Shown here: piece by piece, positions 1 through 13,900 of the stretch
Layout: each line of letters starts with the position of its first letter
How positions within the stretch are numbered: position 1 is the stretch's first letter
DNA from: Auanema rhodensis
Lineage: Eukaryota > Nematoda > Chromadorea > Rhabditida > Rhabditidae
Assembly (NCBI GenBank): GCA_964057225.1
Contig: OZ059897.1
Location: 13,392,001 to 13,456,000, forward strand
Length of the DNA: 64,000 bases
Direction: 5' to 3'
Notes under the pieces: model-generated
What the model saw: the letters and a program-made list of their open reading frames with translations, nothing else
The model's database searches: none
What the model was told of the DNA's origin: nothing
Position numbers and translations under genes: made by a program

Positions 1-207
1 TACTCTTCCTCACTCACACATAAACGAACAGCAAGCAGCTGATTGTAATTGTTCTCATGTTTGTATTTAAACATAAAAATCAACAATAATTATGCTTTGT
101 TGTTTCACTTTGCTGTTATCATTTATTAATTCTGTGTTAAATCATCTATAACATATGTTCTGATCTGTTTTTCAGGTTCATTTCTTATCCGTCACCCATG
201 CCTACGA
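1..207 (+). promoter_or_regulatory. mpz-1: 5' flank and 5' UTR of the multi-PDZ gene
   Basis: There is no coding exon here. A strong splice acceptor (TTTTTCAG ending at 175) precedes a 48-bp exon, 176-223, that holds the first in-frame ATG at 208. The acceptor could receive a trans-spliced leader or join an upstream 5' UTR exon outside the window. An E-box-like CAGCTG lies near 37-42. The exon is also open upstream of the ATG, so a longer N-terminus encoded outside the window cannot be excluded. Confidence 0.4.
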
Positions 208-712
208 ATGAGCTCTCCCCCAGGTATATAATTTTATACATAGCAATTCAGATCATCCCTTTTTCATGAACAGCTCAATCGACACATTTTCCAGAAGAAG
301 AGAGAGTCCGTTGTATTCTGCGTGATCTTCGGACTCGTGTAAAAAGTAAAGAAGTACAGGAAGATATAGAAAGACTTGAAAAACTTCTGTCAGATCCTCT
401 ATTTTGTCAATTAAGTCGGAAGGTATGTATGTTCATTTCAAGTTTTGTTTAATGACGAATCACTTCATAAAATCTTTTTCAGTCTGTTGAAAAGCCGGAC
501 GCCTCAAAAAAATCTTTATGTATGTTTTAATTGCTCTTCAAATCCTATAATATTAAGCTTTGAATATTCCAAAAATTAATTTATTTTTAACAAACTTTCT
601 TGTTTTCTTTTAAGTTTTATCGAATTATTATTTTTCAGATAGCTCTGAACTAATCAACTACTTGAAAGAAAAGGTTGAGAAGGAAGTTCAATCAACTTTA
701 AAAGAAAACCAG
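208..712 (+). other. mpz-1: L27-like N-terminal exons of mpz-1
   Basis: Exons are 208-223, 295-422, 483-519 and 639-712, all phase-consistent. The translation begins [18 protein letters not shown] and continues as an amphipathic helical region with [13 protein letters not shown], the 'short helix then DPLF/SPLF' pattern of L27 domains in MUPP1/PATJ. In that family L27 binds the L27 of PALS1/MPP proteins. Assignment rests on pattern similarity and on the position ahead of the PDZ array. Confidence 0.7.
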
Positions 713-1104
713 GTAATATCTTCAGATAATTGTACATTTTTACTCATTCTTATCATATAATCAAATTAAAATTATAAATTACGTCTGATTTTTGATATCT
801 TTTCCTTTTTTTCTTGAAATGCTGTAATGTGCACCTGTTATTTGCAATAGGACGGCCAACTGCACACCTCATGTGTCTGTAAGTCTTCATGTCCACTAAT
901 GTCCGCTAACTGATTTTAGTTATAATAATTAAAAAAAAACAGAACCTCAACTAACTTTTAATTATGAGAATTCTTAACTAATTGTAGTTTTTATTTATAT
1001 CAAAATGCCATCATTATTTTGAACATCTTTACTTGGTAGCTTATTAAGTTAAAAAAAACTGAATATTATTATAGTATTTAAAATATAAGAATAAGATAGA
1101 GAGA

Positions 1105-1191
<87 letters not shown>

Positions 1192-4100
1192 ATATTAAAG
1201 TTGTATTTATGAGAAAAGAGATGAAAAGCAAAATAAAATAAAAAGAAATATATGTATGTACATGAGTCAACCGCTTTTGTCTTACTCTGCTACTGTGAAA
1301 TGGATTTGATAGATGAATGTTAAGCCATTTTCACGTAAGACCTGTCACGTAATATGCTTTGAATAATATTTTTTATTTTCATTTTAAGCAATTGAGATGA
1401 AATTCAAATCGAAAGAAAATTACAAAATGCTGTTCTTCTGTTTTGACGTCTTCTGCTAATCCTTGTTAGGATGAAAGGCAAATGGAAGATTCTACTTCAG
1501 TGTATGACTTTATGTGTGCATTCGATGCTTTTCCATCACAGTTTTCATGAATTGACAATGCTTCATCTTATTCTTCATCTATACCTCGTTTTCTTATCTA
1601 TATCCTTTCTTTTATTTTGCTTTCGTCTCTTTCCTACACCAACACCATTCCTTAGGCGGCGGAACTGTGTTATTCCTCATGACTGACATATGTATTTCGC
1701 ATAGCAATTTCCATCTCAAAATCACTATTCAGTCCAATCAATGCATTTTCAACAAATTAATTCTAGATGTTTGAAGCGACGAGAAAGAAACAAATGTTTC
1801 TATATAATACTTCAGTTTATATATATAGCTTTTATGTATATCGCATAGTATTTAGATCTAGTACTCAATACTTCAAATGCTTATCCATATGCTGCTCTTC
1901 TACTATCGCCTTTTCCTTCTGATTATTATAATATTCTGCTATTCCTGTTTCACAATTTTCATCATGATATTTTGTTCTGTTGCTATTGAGAAAATATAAT
2001 TCCTTTTTTCTGCTATTTTCAGCGGGTGGTATTTGCTGATTTCGATTCTGCTGTACTACGTCCTACTATACTAGAAACTGATAATCCACAGAAAAAACTA
2101 CTTATTGTTGGCCCCAAGGATATCAAATCAAAGTAAGTTCAGTAATTGTACCTACTATATCGTTGATTTATGCGCATTGTTTTCTATTGTTTTATGTTGT
2201 TTTTTGAATATTCTCATTGTTCAACCAACATCATATTTTCATTTTTCTTTTTTTTTGCATTTAGTCTGGTTATTTCCAAATTCTTTTGTGGTCTTCAAAG
2301 ATTTGTGCATTTTTTTGTTTTAACAAATCAGCTATTTTCTTTTGTTTTGTTCTCTTTTCTTCTCAATTTAATACTACTATGTATATGATTTGAAATTGAG
2401 ATTTTTTTTTTTTTATCCTCCTTCTCCTATCATATAAAATTGAATTTGATGTTATATTTGTTGCAAACCATAATGAAACTATGTACAATAATGGATATAA
2501 GTAGTAGATGAGCTACTGATGTATTTCATGGTTTGGCGAACTAGAAAAGCACGCATGGTGAAAGCAAGCGTGAGAGTAGAGTTGTTGTATTCTCCTGATT
2601 GCCTCGTAAATCGTCATTCCCAGCCTAATCACACAGATTCTGCTTTTGTCCGCCGTTGACCTAATTAAGTGAGCATGGAATGCCCACCCGTAACCTCACT
2701 TCTAGTTCTCTCTTTCGTTCTCCTTAACCAAAATTTCTTTATTTCCTCATCCGCCTCACCCCCTCTTTCTCTCTTTCTTGACTAATCTTTTCCTCACTCT
2801 CCATTCTTGAATGTACTTTTCCTATTATCTATCCCAATGATTCAGCATTTTGATTTGGCATCAAATCAATCTTCACTGTCTTTCGTAGATATGAAGATGA
2901 CGATGTTTCCACTCTACTTCTATGAAGTATAAATTAGCATAGCTAGCATCAGATTCTTGTAGTTAAAGAAGAAAAGTCTAAGCGATGATTGCTCTCTTAG
3001 CACTTGCTACCCAATTATTCAAGGCCTTGACTCAGAATAATCGGTTCAGAACGACTTCAATTTTTCTTGTTTCTTCGTTTCTTCTCTTCATTCTTTGCAT
3101 CTCCTTCATCTCCTTACTCTTTTTCTCTAGTTGTCCTTACGTTGACAAAGCGAAAGAACAAGTAGTTTCTGACTCGAATTCTGTCTTCATTTCATCCTCT
3201 TTATCATTGGCCGCATCATTTGCTAGCTCAATATGCATTTCATACTCTACGTCATCACTCATCTTTCCTCGATGTCCTTTGCCGTTTTTGGTCCATGTTT
3301 TTTCCAAGTTTAATTATCTTTATCTCTCGTCATTTACTCATTTTTTGCACTTCCCCACTCAGCTCTTCAGACTAGATGATGATTCCTAAGTCATCAACTC
3401 GACCACCGCCTGTTTCCGTGTATCATTCTCTTTGCTATGACGTCGAACAAACTTTTTTTTAGGTATCCTCCTTTCCTCAATCAATATTATTATTTCAAGT
3501 CTTCCCACAAAAAAAATATTTTAAGTTTTCAAAGAAATATTATGTTGAAACGACAAGATCAAGATCAATATGTTCTCGAGTGTCTTGTCAAACCAAACGG
3601 AGTCTAATCATCGTCTACTCAAAGGCTTTGCTAGAAGTAGTCAAAGATTCTTCCGAGAGTTTCTTACGTATTATGTTATTTTTGTTAAACTCAAATATTA
3701 TTTATTTATTTTTCTTCAGTTTGTTTCATTTTTTCTAGTCGTTCTCTTTCATCATTGCTTCTATTCATGTGAACTTCATACTACTAGCAAGCTGCAACTC
3801 GGTTGGGATTTATATTTTAAAAAAGCTGAGCATATCAATTACCACATGAGCATTATTATTGTTCTGAGAAATTTGTTCATTGCTATACTTCATGCTTTCA
3901 TGGTCATATAGCTAAATCAAGTTGCATATTGCAACTGTCCAGTTGATGTTAGCCTGAGTTCGAAACTCCTAATGATTTCCGTCTGGTCCAACTACACTAG
4001 CTTTTCCAGAAATGATGGAAGAGAAAAAGATAGAGAAAGAGAGAATGAGACATGGCGATGACTAAACTATTTGGAATGCAGCCAAGTTAGTATTGCTGAG

Positions 4101-7100
4101 AAACACTGATTTCTTTCCTAAATTACAATTTTTACTTTCAAATCTGATGATCCTGAACGGCTTGTGACTAATTTCTTCGCATTGCAGTTCCATCGATTTA
4201 CCTAAAATAACTAGACACTTTTGTTTTATTCAGTTTTTCTTTAAAAAAATGTGTCATAACATCTATTTAAGCTGACTATTTTCTTGTTGTTTTTCTCTAT
4301 TTTTGTTAAATTTCTGTTGTTCACACCAACTCAATTGTCCCCTTCATTACCTGGCTACGATCAATATGAAAGCTAGCTGTTTGAAGTCATTTCATTTCTT
4401 CATTTTCATTTTCATATTTTCTTTGGTTTCCCCCCATTTCTTAGTTTTTTTGGGATAAAATGACAACAAACCCAATTCTCGCTGATCTACTGCTAAAGAT
4501 ATACCAGTTAGCTGAATTCTGATGAGAAGCTTATTCAAACGCATTCAAGTTGGTTCCATGTCGTGAACGGCTTCTCGAAATTTATGCGAGATGTGTCAAC
4601 GATTTGTCTGTGGTATACATTTCCTTTTCTTATGCCTACTTACCTCTTCAAGTTCATTTTGTTATTCTCTAGTTTAGCAGTTTTTCCTCTTCATCTCTGC
4701 TTGCTATTATTCAATTAATTATTCAACTTCTACTTCTCTCTCATTTTCTTAACTTTTTTATTTTTCCCTTTTTCATCGTTTGAATCAAGTGAAGCTTATG
4801 TATTAGTTGAGATCTCTAAACCGATAGAAAAAGCGAGGAATAACTCTGAACGACGGCGACGATCCTCTAACGATGTCGTACATGAAGCTTTCAATGGGCT
4901 TGTCAACCGAGAGCACCAAGCAGTAAGCCATCTTTTGCTCCTCTCGGCACCCCATGTGCGTCTCTCTCCGATCATAGCCAATTACTTTCATTACAATTCG
5001 ATTCAATTGAAATATTCCCAATTTGATAATCTTTTTACTTTTCTTCTACACTCCTCTTGTATTTATCTCTCTCCCTCTCTCTCTCTCTCATTGTCTATTC
5101 TTTTTGTTTCTCTCTATGTCTCATTTATTCTCTTTTCATTCTTCTCATTTTACTTCCTTCATTCCAAAATTTGTTAGTTTTCATGTGTTTGCTTCATCAT
5201 AGTTCATATAAAAATATTTCTTACACGCTTAATTAATCTCCAATGAACTTTCACATGCAATACTCTTAGTTCTCTTCTTCTTGAATGAAGCTTGTCCTAA
5301 GCATTTCAAAAAAACGAAGAAAGAGTTAGTTCTTCCTGTTATCGCGATGCATATGAATAGTATGCTGTTTCACTTCTAGCTCAGCTCAACTTCACTTATA
5401 TCAGCTCAGCAGGCTGACACAGCCTCAATATACCTGCCCATTGTTACTCTTGAGTTTAAACAATATTTTTCTTTCTTTTCCTTCCATTATCATACTTGTC
5501 AATAACTATTGTGTAGATTGTAACTTGAATGCGATGAAAGTTTGAATAGATTAACTACTTCCCAGTTAGCTAGAGAAACGCTTGGTTTCATGTAGATTTT
5601 TGTTGCAACGCAGCAAGGATCGCATTTCACTAGTTGTCCGGGAACATACGACCACCTCCACTAGCCAATATCGTCACATTCAGATTATAACAATCAATAT
5701 TTTCTTTAATTTTTATAATAATTTACTGAAAAAGTACATATTTTTTCAAATGTTAGCAATGTGAAATATTGGTGAATATAATATCTAAATAAGCACCATG
5801 CTCGTTTTACAATTGAAGCATTTTCATATTAATTCAAATATATTCTATTGCTTCAAATTCTATTGCTATGTATTTTTTAATTTTTTTTTATTATCTCTAT
5901 ATCTATTGCGTTTTTTTTTTAAAATTTTACTCTACTATACGGGAGAGAAAATAGATTCAATTTATCATTACAAAAAATATATTTGAAATATCATTTGAAG
6001 GACAATCGAGAAAATATATTTTAGGATTCAGAAGTTTAATAGAGTTTTTTCAATTTTTATTTAATTCAAGTTTATTATAATTTATTTAATATATTTTATT
6101 TTTTTATTTTTCTACTTGAACAGACTTATACATATGTATATCTTTCACTATTTTACTAAAATAAATTCTACTCAAAATATTTCGGGCTTTCATGTGCTGC
6201 TTCTGATTGATTTTAGTTTTTTCGTATTGACCTAATAATTTTTTTTCCAGAACATCTGGCCGCATCAGAATCGGTGATCGAATACAGGCCGTAGCCGTAC
6301 GTGATGTGCCGCAGTCTACTCAAAACCCGGCCAGACATAGAACTAGTAGAACAGAAGCGTCAGAATCTGCAACTGAAAAAGATCACAAGGAAGGTGATCT
6401 TCAAAGTCCATCTTCTATCCAAGAATCGAATAATCGTTCACGATCAAGTCAAGACCTTCTGACCGACCAGCCTTCAGCTGAAGACAAAGGCGGAGTCGAA
6501 AGCGGCTTTCACGATCAGTCTGACAGTTTTCTGAAAAGCTCATTAAACGACCTCTCTACTTTGCCTTCTGAAATTCATATTACTTATCAACCAGATAGAG
6601 CATTATTCGAAGGTTTGTGCGAGAAGAATACTTGTGTTGCGATAGCCAGCGTACGTGAACATACAAATATGGTCGTGAGTTTTTAATTTATATTTTATAA
6701 GCTTTTTTATTTATTTTATTATATATACAATATATTATTATATTTTTTTTCTTTTTTTTCTTCAATTATATTAACTTTATGAGTTAATTCAGTTAAAGTA
6801 GTTAAACTGAAAATAAGTTCGAAGTATGAGTACGTCACTATGCATATTATTATGACTATGATTCTGATATAACCTTTCTTATTCCTTTTTGAATTAATTT
6901 TGTTCAATAATCATTTAGAATCATGAAATCCTTTTTTGCTATTACGCTGCTTTTAGCTCAGAGAACAGTAATAAAAGAGAATATATAGAGAGAAAATAAA
7001 ATGAAGTATCAGGAAAAAAAGTGAAAAAATGGAGGAAAAGCAGAGAGAAAATAGAAAGAGAAAAAGAGAAGTAGAGGGAGAGAAAAGGAGACTACATCCT

Positions 7101-10100
7101 GCTGCCTAATGGCTAGCCATTTGTCTATCTGATCCCTTGTCTACCGCAGATTGGGTACGTCAAGAGAAAAGGGTTGAACAATCCTCTTTTGCTTTAAATA
7201 ATAATAAATCTTTTTGAGCATCATTTCGATATTTTTTTCTTTTGAAATTTCAACAAGAACAGAAGATTAAATTAATGATTATTTGACCTTTTTTTCTTGA
7301 AAACAATGATTTATATTGCAGAAAATGCAAAGGAAAAAAAAGTAGAAAAAAAAGTTTTGAAAATCGTATCATATTTGCTTCCTGTGAAATTAGTTCCAGC
7401 GTGAACTATCCCATTTCAAACGAGCAAAGCAGGTGTGCTTAATAGGTTCTGCCACATTGACATCGAAAATATTTATTTTTCTCAAACTTTTCTAGCTTAT
7501 TCGTTAGAGTTTGAGCTTGAGTATGACCAAAGATAAATGTTTATTTAAACAAAAATAACAATAACACATTGGGATCTTAAATCATAGAAATAATGCTCAT
7601 TACTCATCGTCAACTGCTGCACGTGACACCTGTCTTAAATACGCATTTTCAAAACTTAAGTTCAAGGTATTAAATGATCTAAGTTATCAATGATTTTAAC
7701 CAAATTTGACAAGAATTCAAAGAAGCTCGTCCTTACGTTCTTATTCATCGTTTATTCCTGAAACAATTAGTAAGCTGAAGAAGAGTTTTTCTCAGTTTTT
7801 CTCAGTTTTTGTTTTTATTTTATTTTCTTGTAATTATCGAAGCGACAACATACGTTCTATCTTCTGATTCACTTTTCTTTTGCAAAATTGCTTTCATTGC
7901 CTATAAAACTTTTGATTCAATAGTTCCGAATACCTTTAAACGTTTTGTGTTGTATTCTATCAGCGCAGGTGTATAGTTTGAGACTTCAGACAAGAAGCTC
8001 TCGTATTACTTTCATTCTTTCTCCAAGTCTTTTATCTCTTTGTCGCTGTCTCTCAATATCCCTTCAGTTTCGGCATTATCTCGTTTCTTTCTATACATTA
8101 CAAGTCTTTTGCTACTAAATTATTGCTTTTCGAAATCTTTTTTTTTCTTTTTCTTTCAAACTATTTACTGTTATTCTGGAAATGTTTCGAATATCGAAAC
8201 GTCTATTTGAAATAGAACATGACGGTTTTGAACAGAATGTAAGTATTTTCAAAAATTTCAAAAAAAAAAAAAATTTAATGCTTTCACCATCCGGCTGTAC
8301 TTCTTTTTCTCAAAAATTTTATGCATATAACGTAAAAATGGTTAACAGCTGTTAGAAAGGGCATGCGCTCGTTTCGAATATCCTTTGAAACATGCTGATA
8401 AGTTCGATAGAAAAACTAACTTAACTCTAAAATTCATAAACATTATATTATTTATAATAAAAAAAATTGAACATATAATATAATATAACAAAACAGTTAG
8501 GTCTTCTTCAAATATATTTTTCAAAAAAATGATAAAAGAAATTCAGTTTTTAATATTTTAATTCTTGAAATAATATCATTTAATCTATAATTAACAGATA
8601 GTTATGTAAATTATTTTTCAAATTTTTTTATTATTTTGATTATAAAATAATAAGATTCTTTAATGTTTATGTATGTATATCAATTCATAACTATCCAAAA
8701 GCTGCAAATCATACCAATTCAAAATTAGTTTTCCAAATTTTCAAAATAAAACTGTTGGATTAATAATAATTTATAATTGAATTTTTTTAAATACATAATC
8801 ATTAAGATAATAAAATAATTGTTTATATTTTTAAATTTATTAAGTTTTTATAATTAAAATATTAAAAAACAGTAAGAGGTTTATTTTAGAAACCTTAAAT
8901 GAAACATCAAAATTATTTTTTAAAAAATTTGAAAAATTTTGAATATTATATTACAGTAAATATATTTTTAATTTATATGTAATATTTCAGTTATCTGGCG
9001 ATTGGACTCAAGTTGAAATCATACGATTATCAACTGAAAATAGTGGCCTTGGTTTTGGTATTGTAGGTGGAGCTAGTACTGGTGTTGTAGTTAAAACTAT
9101 ACTTCCTGGCAGTCCAGCTGATAAGGTAAATAAGTAATTATTGAATTATGGTTTTTCTGTTTTTAGCCTAATTTAAAAATTTTATTATTTTATTTTTCAA
9201 GGATAAACGCCTTCGACCAGGTGATCATATTTTACAAATAGGAAATGTAAATACTTATGGTATGAGTAGTCAACAGGTTTGTATTATTTTTTTTTCGAAT
9301 TGTATATAAAATACAAATTTTCCAATTTTACTTTATCTGTTGCAACTTCTTAAATAAAATAAGAAATTTAACACTAATAAGTTATTAAGTATACAACATT
9401 GAATTTATAATTTTATATTTAAAATAAGAAAGTTTATAACTTTTCTAATAGATGTGCTTTAGGTGGCAACAATCCTACGGCAGCAGGATACAGTAGTGGA
9501 AATGATTGTAGGCCGTCCAATAAACTATGCTGATAAGCCAGTTGATACTGCAGGTAATATATTCTCAAATTTTATTTTTTCTGATCTTTCTTTCATTTTT
9601 AATATTTAGTATTTATTATTTTATTCCTCATTAACTATATCGGCTGTTAATATTTCACATCAATAATTCCAAAATATGAATTTGCTGAGAAATTGTGGTT
9701 CTGGTGGCTCTGAGCTTCATGATCAAACGAAAATGAAGATATATTGAAAGATTTGGAGAGAATAAGAGAATGATGATGAAGGGAGTGTGTAAATTGAGAA
9801 AAAATATAAAGAAATGAAAGTAAAAAAGATAACAAAGAGGGATAAGAGAGTAAGTGAGATAGAGAGAGTTGTACTCATGGTGAATCATAACGAGTTTCTA
9901 ACTGCTCTGAGGAATTGTGATGAGCTGAAATAGTATGGCATTTCCATAGAGCTGTAGATACATACAACATAGAATTAGAGACCAATTCGACAAAAGAATT
10001 GCAAAGGGAACAGAGTAACAACTCAAGCTCATGAGCGAGCCTTTGTGTGTGCTGGTGCTGATTATCTTATTTGTCATCCATGGCCTCTAGGAAGATGGGA

Positions 10101-10916
10101 CAAATTCAATTGTAAATTCGTCAGACGACCGCTAGCTCCCTGCCATTTCGATTCCGGACGTTATATTCACCGGCAATTTCCTTATATGATTATTGTTATG
10201 AAGCTTAATTTGCGGTCAACAGCAGTAAGAGATTAATTTTTGCTTGAAAAACGTTGTTCTTCTTCCGATTCATGTGTTAAATATATACCTCATAACTATG
10301 TCATTTTTGAACCTTTTTCTGTTTATTGCTTAGTCTTTCGTACGAGACGAATTAAGCAGAATAACAATTTCTGGAAGAAGAACATTGCACAAGCTACAGT
10401 TGCACCTCCAAGCATTTCATTTCCAGCTTGTATTTCGTGTATGCCTTGCTCAAAATGGAGGATAATTGGATATTTTCTGTTGATCACTTTATTCACATAA
10501 TAGAGCTTGTTGCATAAAGTTATTCAGTCAGCTTGCTTCGTTAAGCATCAGACCATCTTGCCTAACCACTATCGTCAACTCTTATTAAACTGGAAATGGT
10601 ATTGATTTCCGTAACGGAAAGATGTTTGTTGTCACCTTTGATCTTTGCCTTCTTTTAACCTCCTTTTCTTTCTTTACTCATATTCGATGTGTTTTTCTAC
10701 ATACATCTGTTTTCTCTATGTGAATATGGGTAACGCATAGCGGAGAGGAGCTGCTAAAGTTTTAAAACAAGCCATCCTCATTGAAGACTACATCAAACAT
10801 AGCTAAATTCTGAAGCATTCATCTGCTAAGGCTTTCAGCTTGGCAAAGCTTCTAATAATACTCTTTCCTATCGAACCTCTTTCTTTTCGAACCACCGTCT
10901 GTCAAATATAAATATA

Positions 10917-10982
<66 letters not shown>

Positions 10983-13900
10983 CATATCTTTTACTTATCC
11001 CGCCTTTGACTCATTTATTCCTTTTATGTTTTCCCGGAGTCCGTACCTTTTATCTTGCTCAGTTCATGAAGCCATTTATGAAAATCAATTCATTTTGCGA
11101 AATGCAACAGAGGCTTCACATCTTCCTTCCCTTTTGACCAAATATGATGTCTGCGATCTTCTCCATCTTCTATGGCATTCTTCTTCCGCTCTCTCTCCCA
11201 TCATCATTTCTTTCATCTCTTTTTAAACCTTTGCTTTTCTCTTTCTTTTTTCTCTCTTTTTAAGATATAAATATATTATATACTATATAGTCTTATCTAA
11301 ATGTATTTGAACAAAGATTTCTATTGGAGAACGATTTAAGGTAAAATATTGGATTTAAACTTCAAAAAATATAAAATATTGTTCAAAGATGAATGAGACA
11401 TAAGTATATACTTATCTATACATTCATATACATAGATAAGAGACATATATTTTACTACTATAGATTATATTTTTTTATTTATCTGTTTGTTTGTTGATAC
11501 GCTATATGTAAAATTTGTCGTATGTATTTTGAGATTGAAGCTGATTAGTTCAGCTTACATCTACTTGATTTGTTTGATGTTTAACGACATGTTGTTTCTA
11601 GAGGCAAACAATTTTTAAACTCATAACAACACTCCAATGAAGTACCTAAATGAAACTTTAAATACTCAAAAAAATATTATTCTATAGTTAATTATATATA
11701 ATCTAGTCATTGATTTCAGATTGTTTTACGATGGCTACACGTTCAGCTTTAAATTCAGCTTTGCTAGAGGAATTTCTTCAGAAGAACCATGCCAAAGCTA
11801 AAAATTCTAATTCGTCCACATTGGATTCATCATTAGCTTCTCCATCTACAAGTCATGATGACGAACCCTTAATGAAAGGTTACTTATTCTCAAAAACAGT
11901 CAAAACTGAGAGCAGATTATTTTTGTTGAAGCAACTATAGTATCGGTTATTTGGATTTTCGAACAAATTTTTTTTTCGATTTTCCAAATGCTCGTCCGAC
12001 TAAATTTCATTTTTTGAATTAATTCCGATAATTGATTTATATTTAGGAATACCTGAAGAAGCAGAAAACGAAATGATAGAAAGAAGTAACGAAAATCTTG
12101 ACATAGCAGAGCCATCTACATCTTCATCTGAAGCTTCAACCAATCAGATGGATCCACTAGAAGATAATCAGCAACTAACAACAACTTCACAAACAACGGC
12201 AAATGAGACAGAACCAAAAAGTTCCAGAAAATCTAGTCAAACTAGTTGCACTTCAAAAGGTGAAAATAAAGATCAACAATTTCAACTTATTTGGAGATAT
12301 AATTGTAACTTTATTAACTTGGTTTAGTGCTTAAACTCTCTTCGTCAACGTCTCAAATGCCTAATGGGTCTTTGCTCAAGTCACCCACTACTCCCACAAC
12401 CTCTAGGATATCACTACGAACTTTACAAGAAATGGTCTCAATTTTATATTTATTGTCAAATTATATTACATTATTCCAGGCTTTAACTGTATTTCTTCGT
12501 GAAAATTGGCAAGATGAACCTTACGAAACAATCGAAGTCGAGTTATTACGAGATCCTGCATTAGGTCTCGGAATAACTGTTGCCGGCTATGTGCATCGGA
12601 AAGGTTTGTGTTTTTGAAATATTTTTAAGAACGGCCTTATTTCTAATATTGTTGTTATATCTTTTCTAAATAATTAATCTTAATTTGCTATATATCAAAT
12701 GAAATATAGTTTAAATGAGAGTAAAACTATTTGTTCATAGCATAGTTCTTGAAATTGTCAATTTTTTTTTAAATTTTCATTGTCAACGTTAGAGAACTTG
12801 AGTAAAAAATTAAAAAAACACACTAAAACTGAAAGATGTAAAGAGCTTCTGATTCTGCTCATTTTTCGCTCTCGCTCTCTCTCTATCTCTATCTATCAAT
12901 TTCTCTCTCTTTTAAGTATATTGGATTTTCTCTCTCATTCTATCCATCTTCCTGTTCCCTCCAACTAACCTTCTTGCTCAGTGCTTCTCCGAGGACGGCA
13001 AAGGGACGAAGTCGATGTGTTGAGTAATTCAATTTGATCGTCAACATCCATATTTTTACTGACTTGTCTCGTCCTCATCTTAAGTCTATACACCTCTTTT
13101 AGATTTCTTTGAAACTTTACTTTAACTTTTGATTCAGTATTTCACAAAATAGTTTTGTTTATTCTCGATTCTTTCTTTTAAAAAATTTAAATATAATGTT
13201 TTTCTTTAGATTTTAAGTGTTTGGTAATACAAACTCCTCTTGTATGCTATAACACAACATGAAAAAGACGATTCTATAGTGTTTCAACAATAAACTTTTT
13301 AAAAAAACTCAATAAAATGCAAAAAAGCTTATATTGAGATCATGAAACCTTTCTTATAACTATTACACACTTTTAATGAATACCCGAATTTCAATTGCAC
13401 ACGGAAAAAATCTATAATATTCACGTAAAAATCATTCATTTTTGTTTCTTAAACTCTGTTGTGCGGTTGTAATCTTCAAAGTATGCTTATAGGTTTTCAG
13501 TTTTTTATTATTTCAGAAGAAATTGGAGGTGTATTTGTTAAGTCTCTGGTACCACGTTCCGCTGCAGCATACAGCCAGAAAATACGGGTTCACGACCTAA
13601 TATTAGAAGTGAGTTTTAAGTTTTATATTGTTTTTTTTTAATATTGTGAATATAATTGTTATAATTTTAACATCAATAAGTGAATATTATTAATAATTAT
13701 TGTTGTTTCTAAGAATCTTTGGAAAATTTTAACGTGAAATATACAATTCAGTATGTAAGGTTATATATATACATATATATAATATATTGAGCGCATGCAT
13801 CTGATGTTATTTTTGCCGAAAATGTGAATTGCTCCGGGCATTTTTCATTCTTTTTTTTCTATTTTCAACTTCCAATTGAACCCATGCTAATTTTGGTCTC

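Noticed and set aside
851-878. A 28-bp exon-like segment (ends TCATGTGTCT before GTAAGT) in the mpz-1 intron
   Set aside because: Its length would shift the frame, while exon 639-712 joins exon 2023-2132 directly in phase.
1049-1270. Open frame of alternating Ser and Leu on the - strand
   Set aside because: It is only the translation of the (GA)n/(CT)n microsatellite. Similar frames at 37875-38087 and across the (TA)n tracts were dropped for the same reason.
2985-3389. A 134-codon + strand open frame in an mpz-1 intron
   Set aside because: Ser/Leu/Phe low-complexity composition explained by pyrimidine bias. No domain, promoter or splice context.
10045-10500. Two adjacent + strand open frames with fairly balanced composition
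   Set aside because: No recognisable domain, no phase-compatible splice sites to mpz-1 exons and no independent gene structure.
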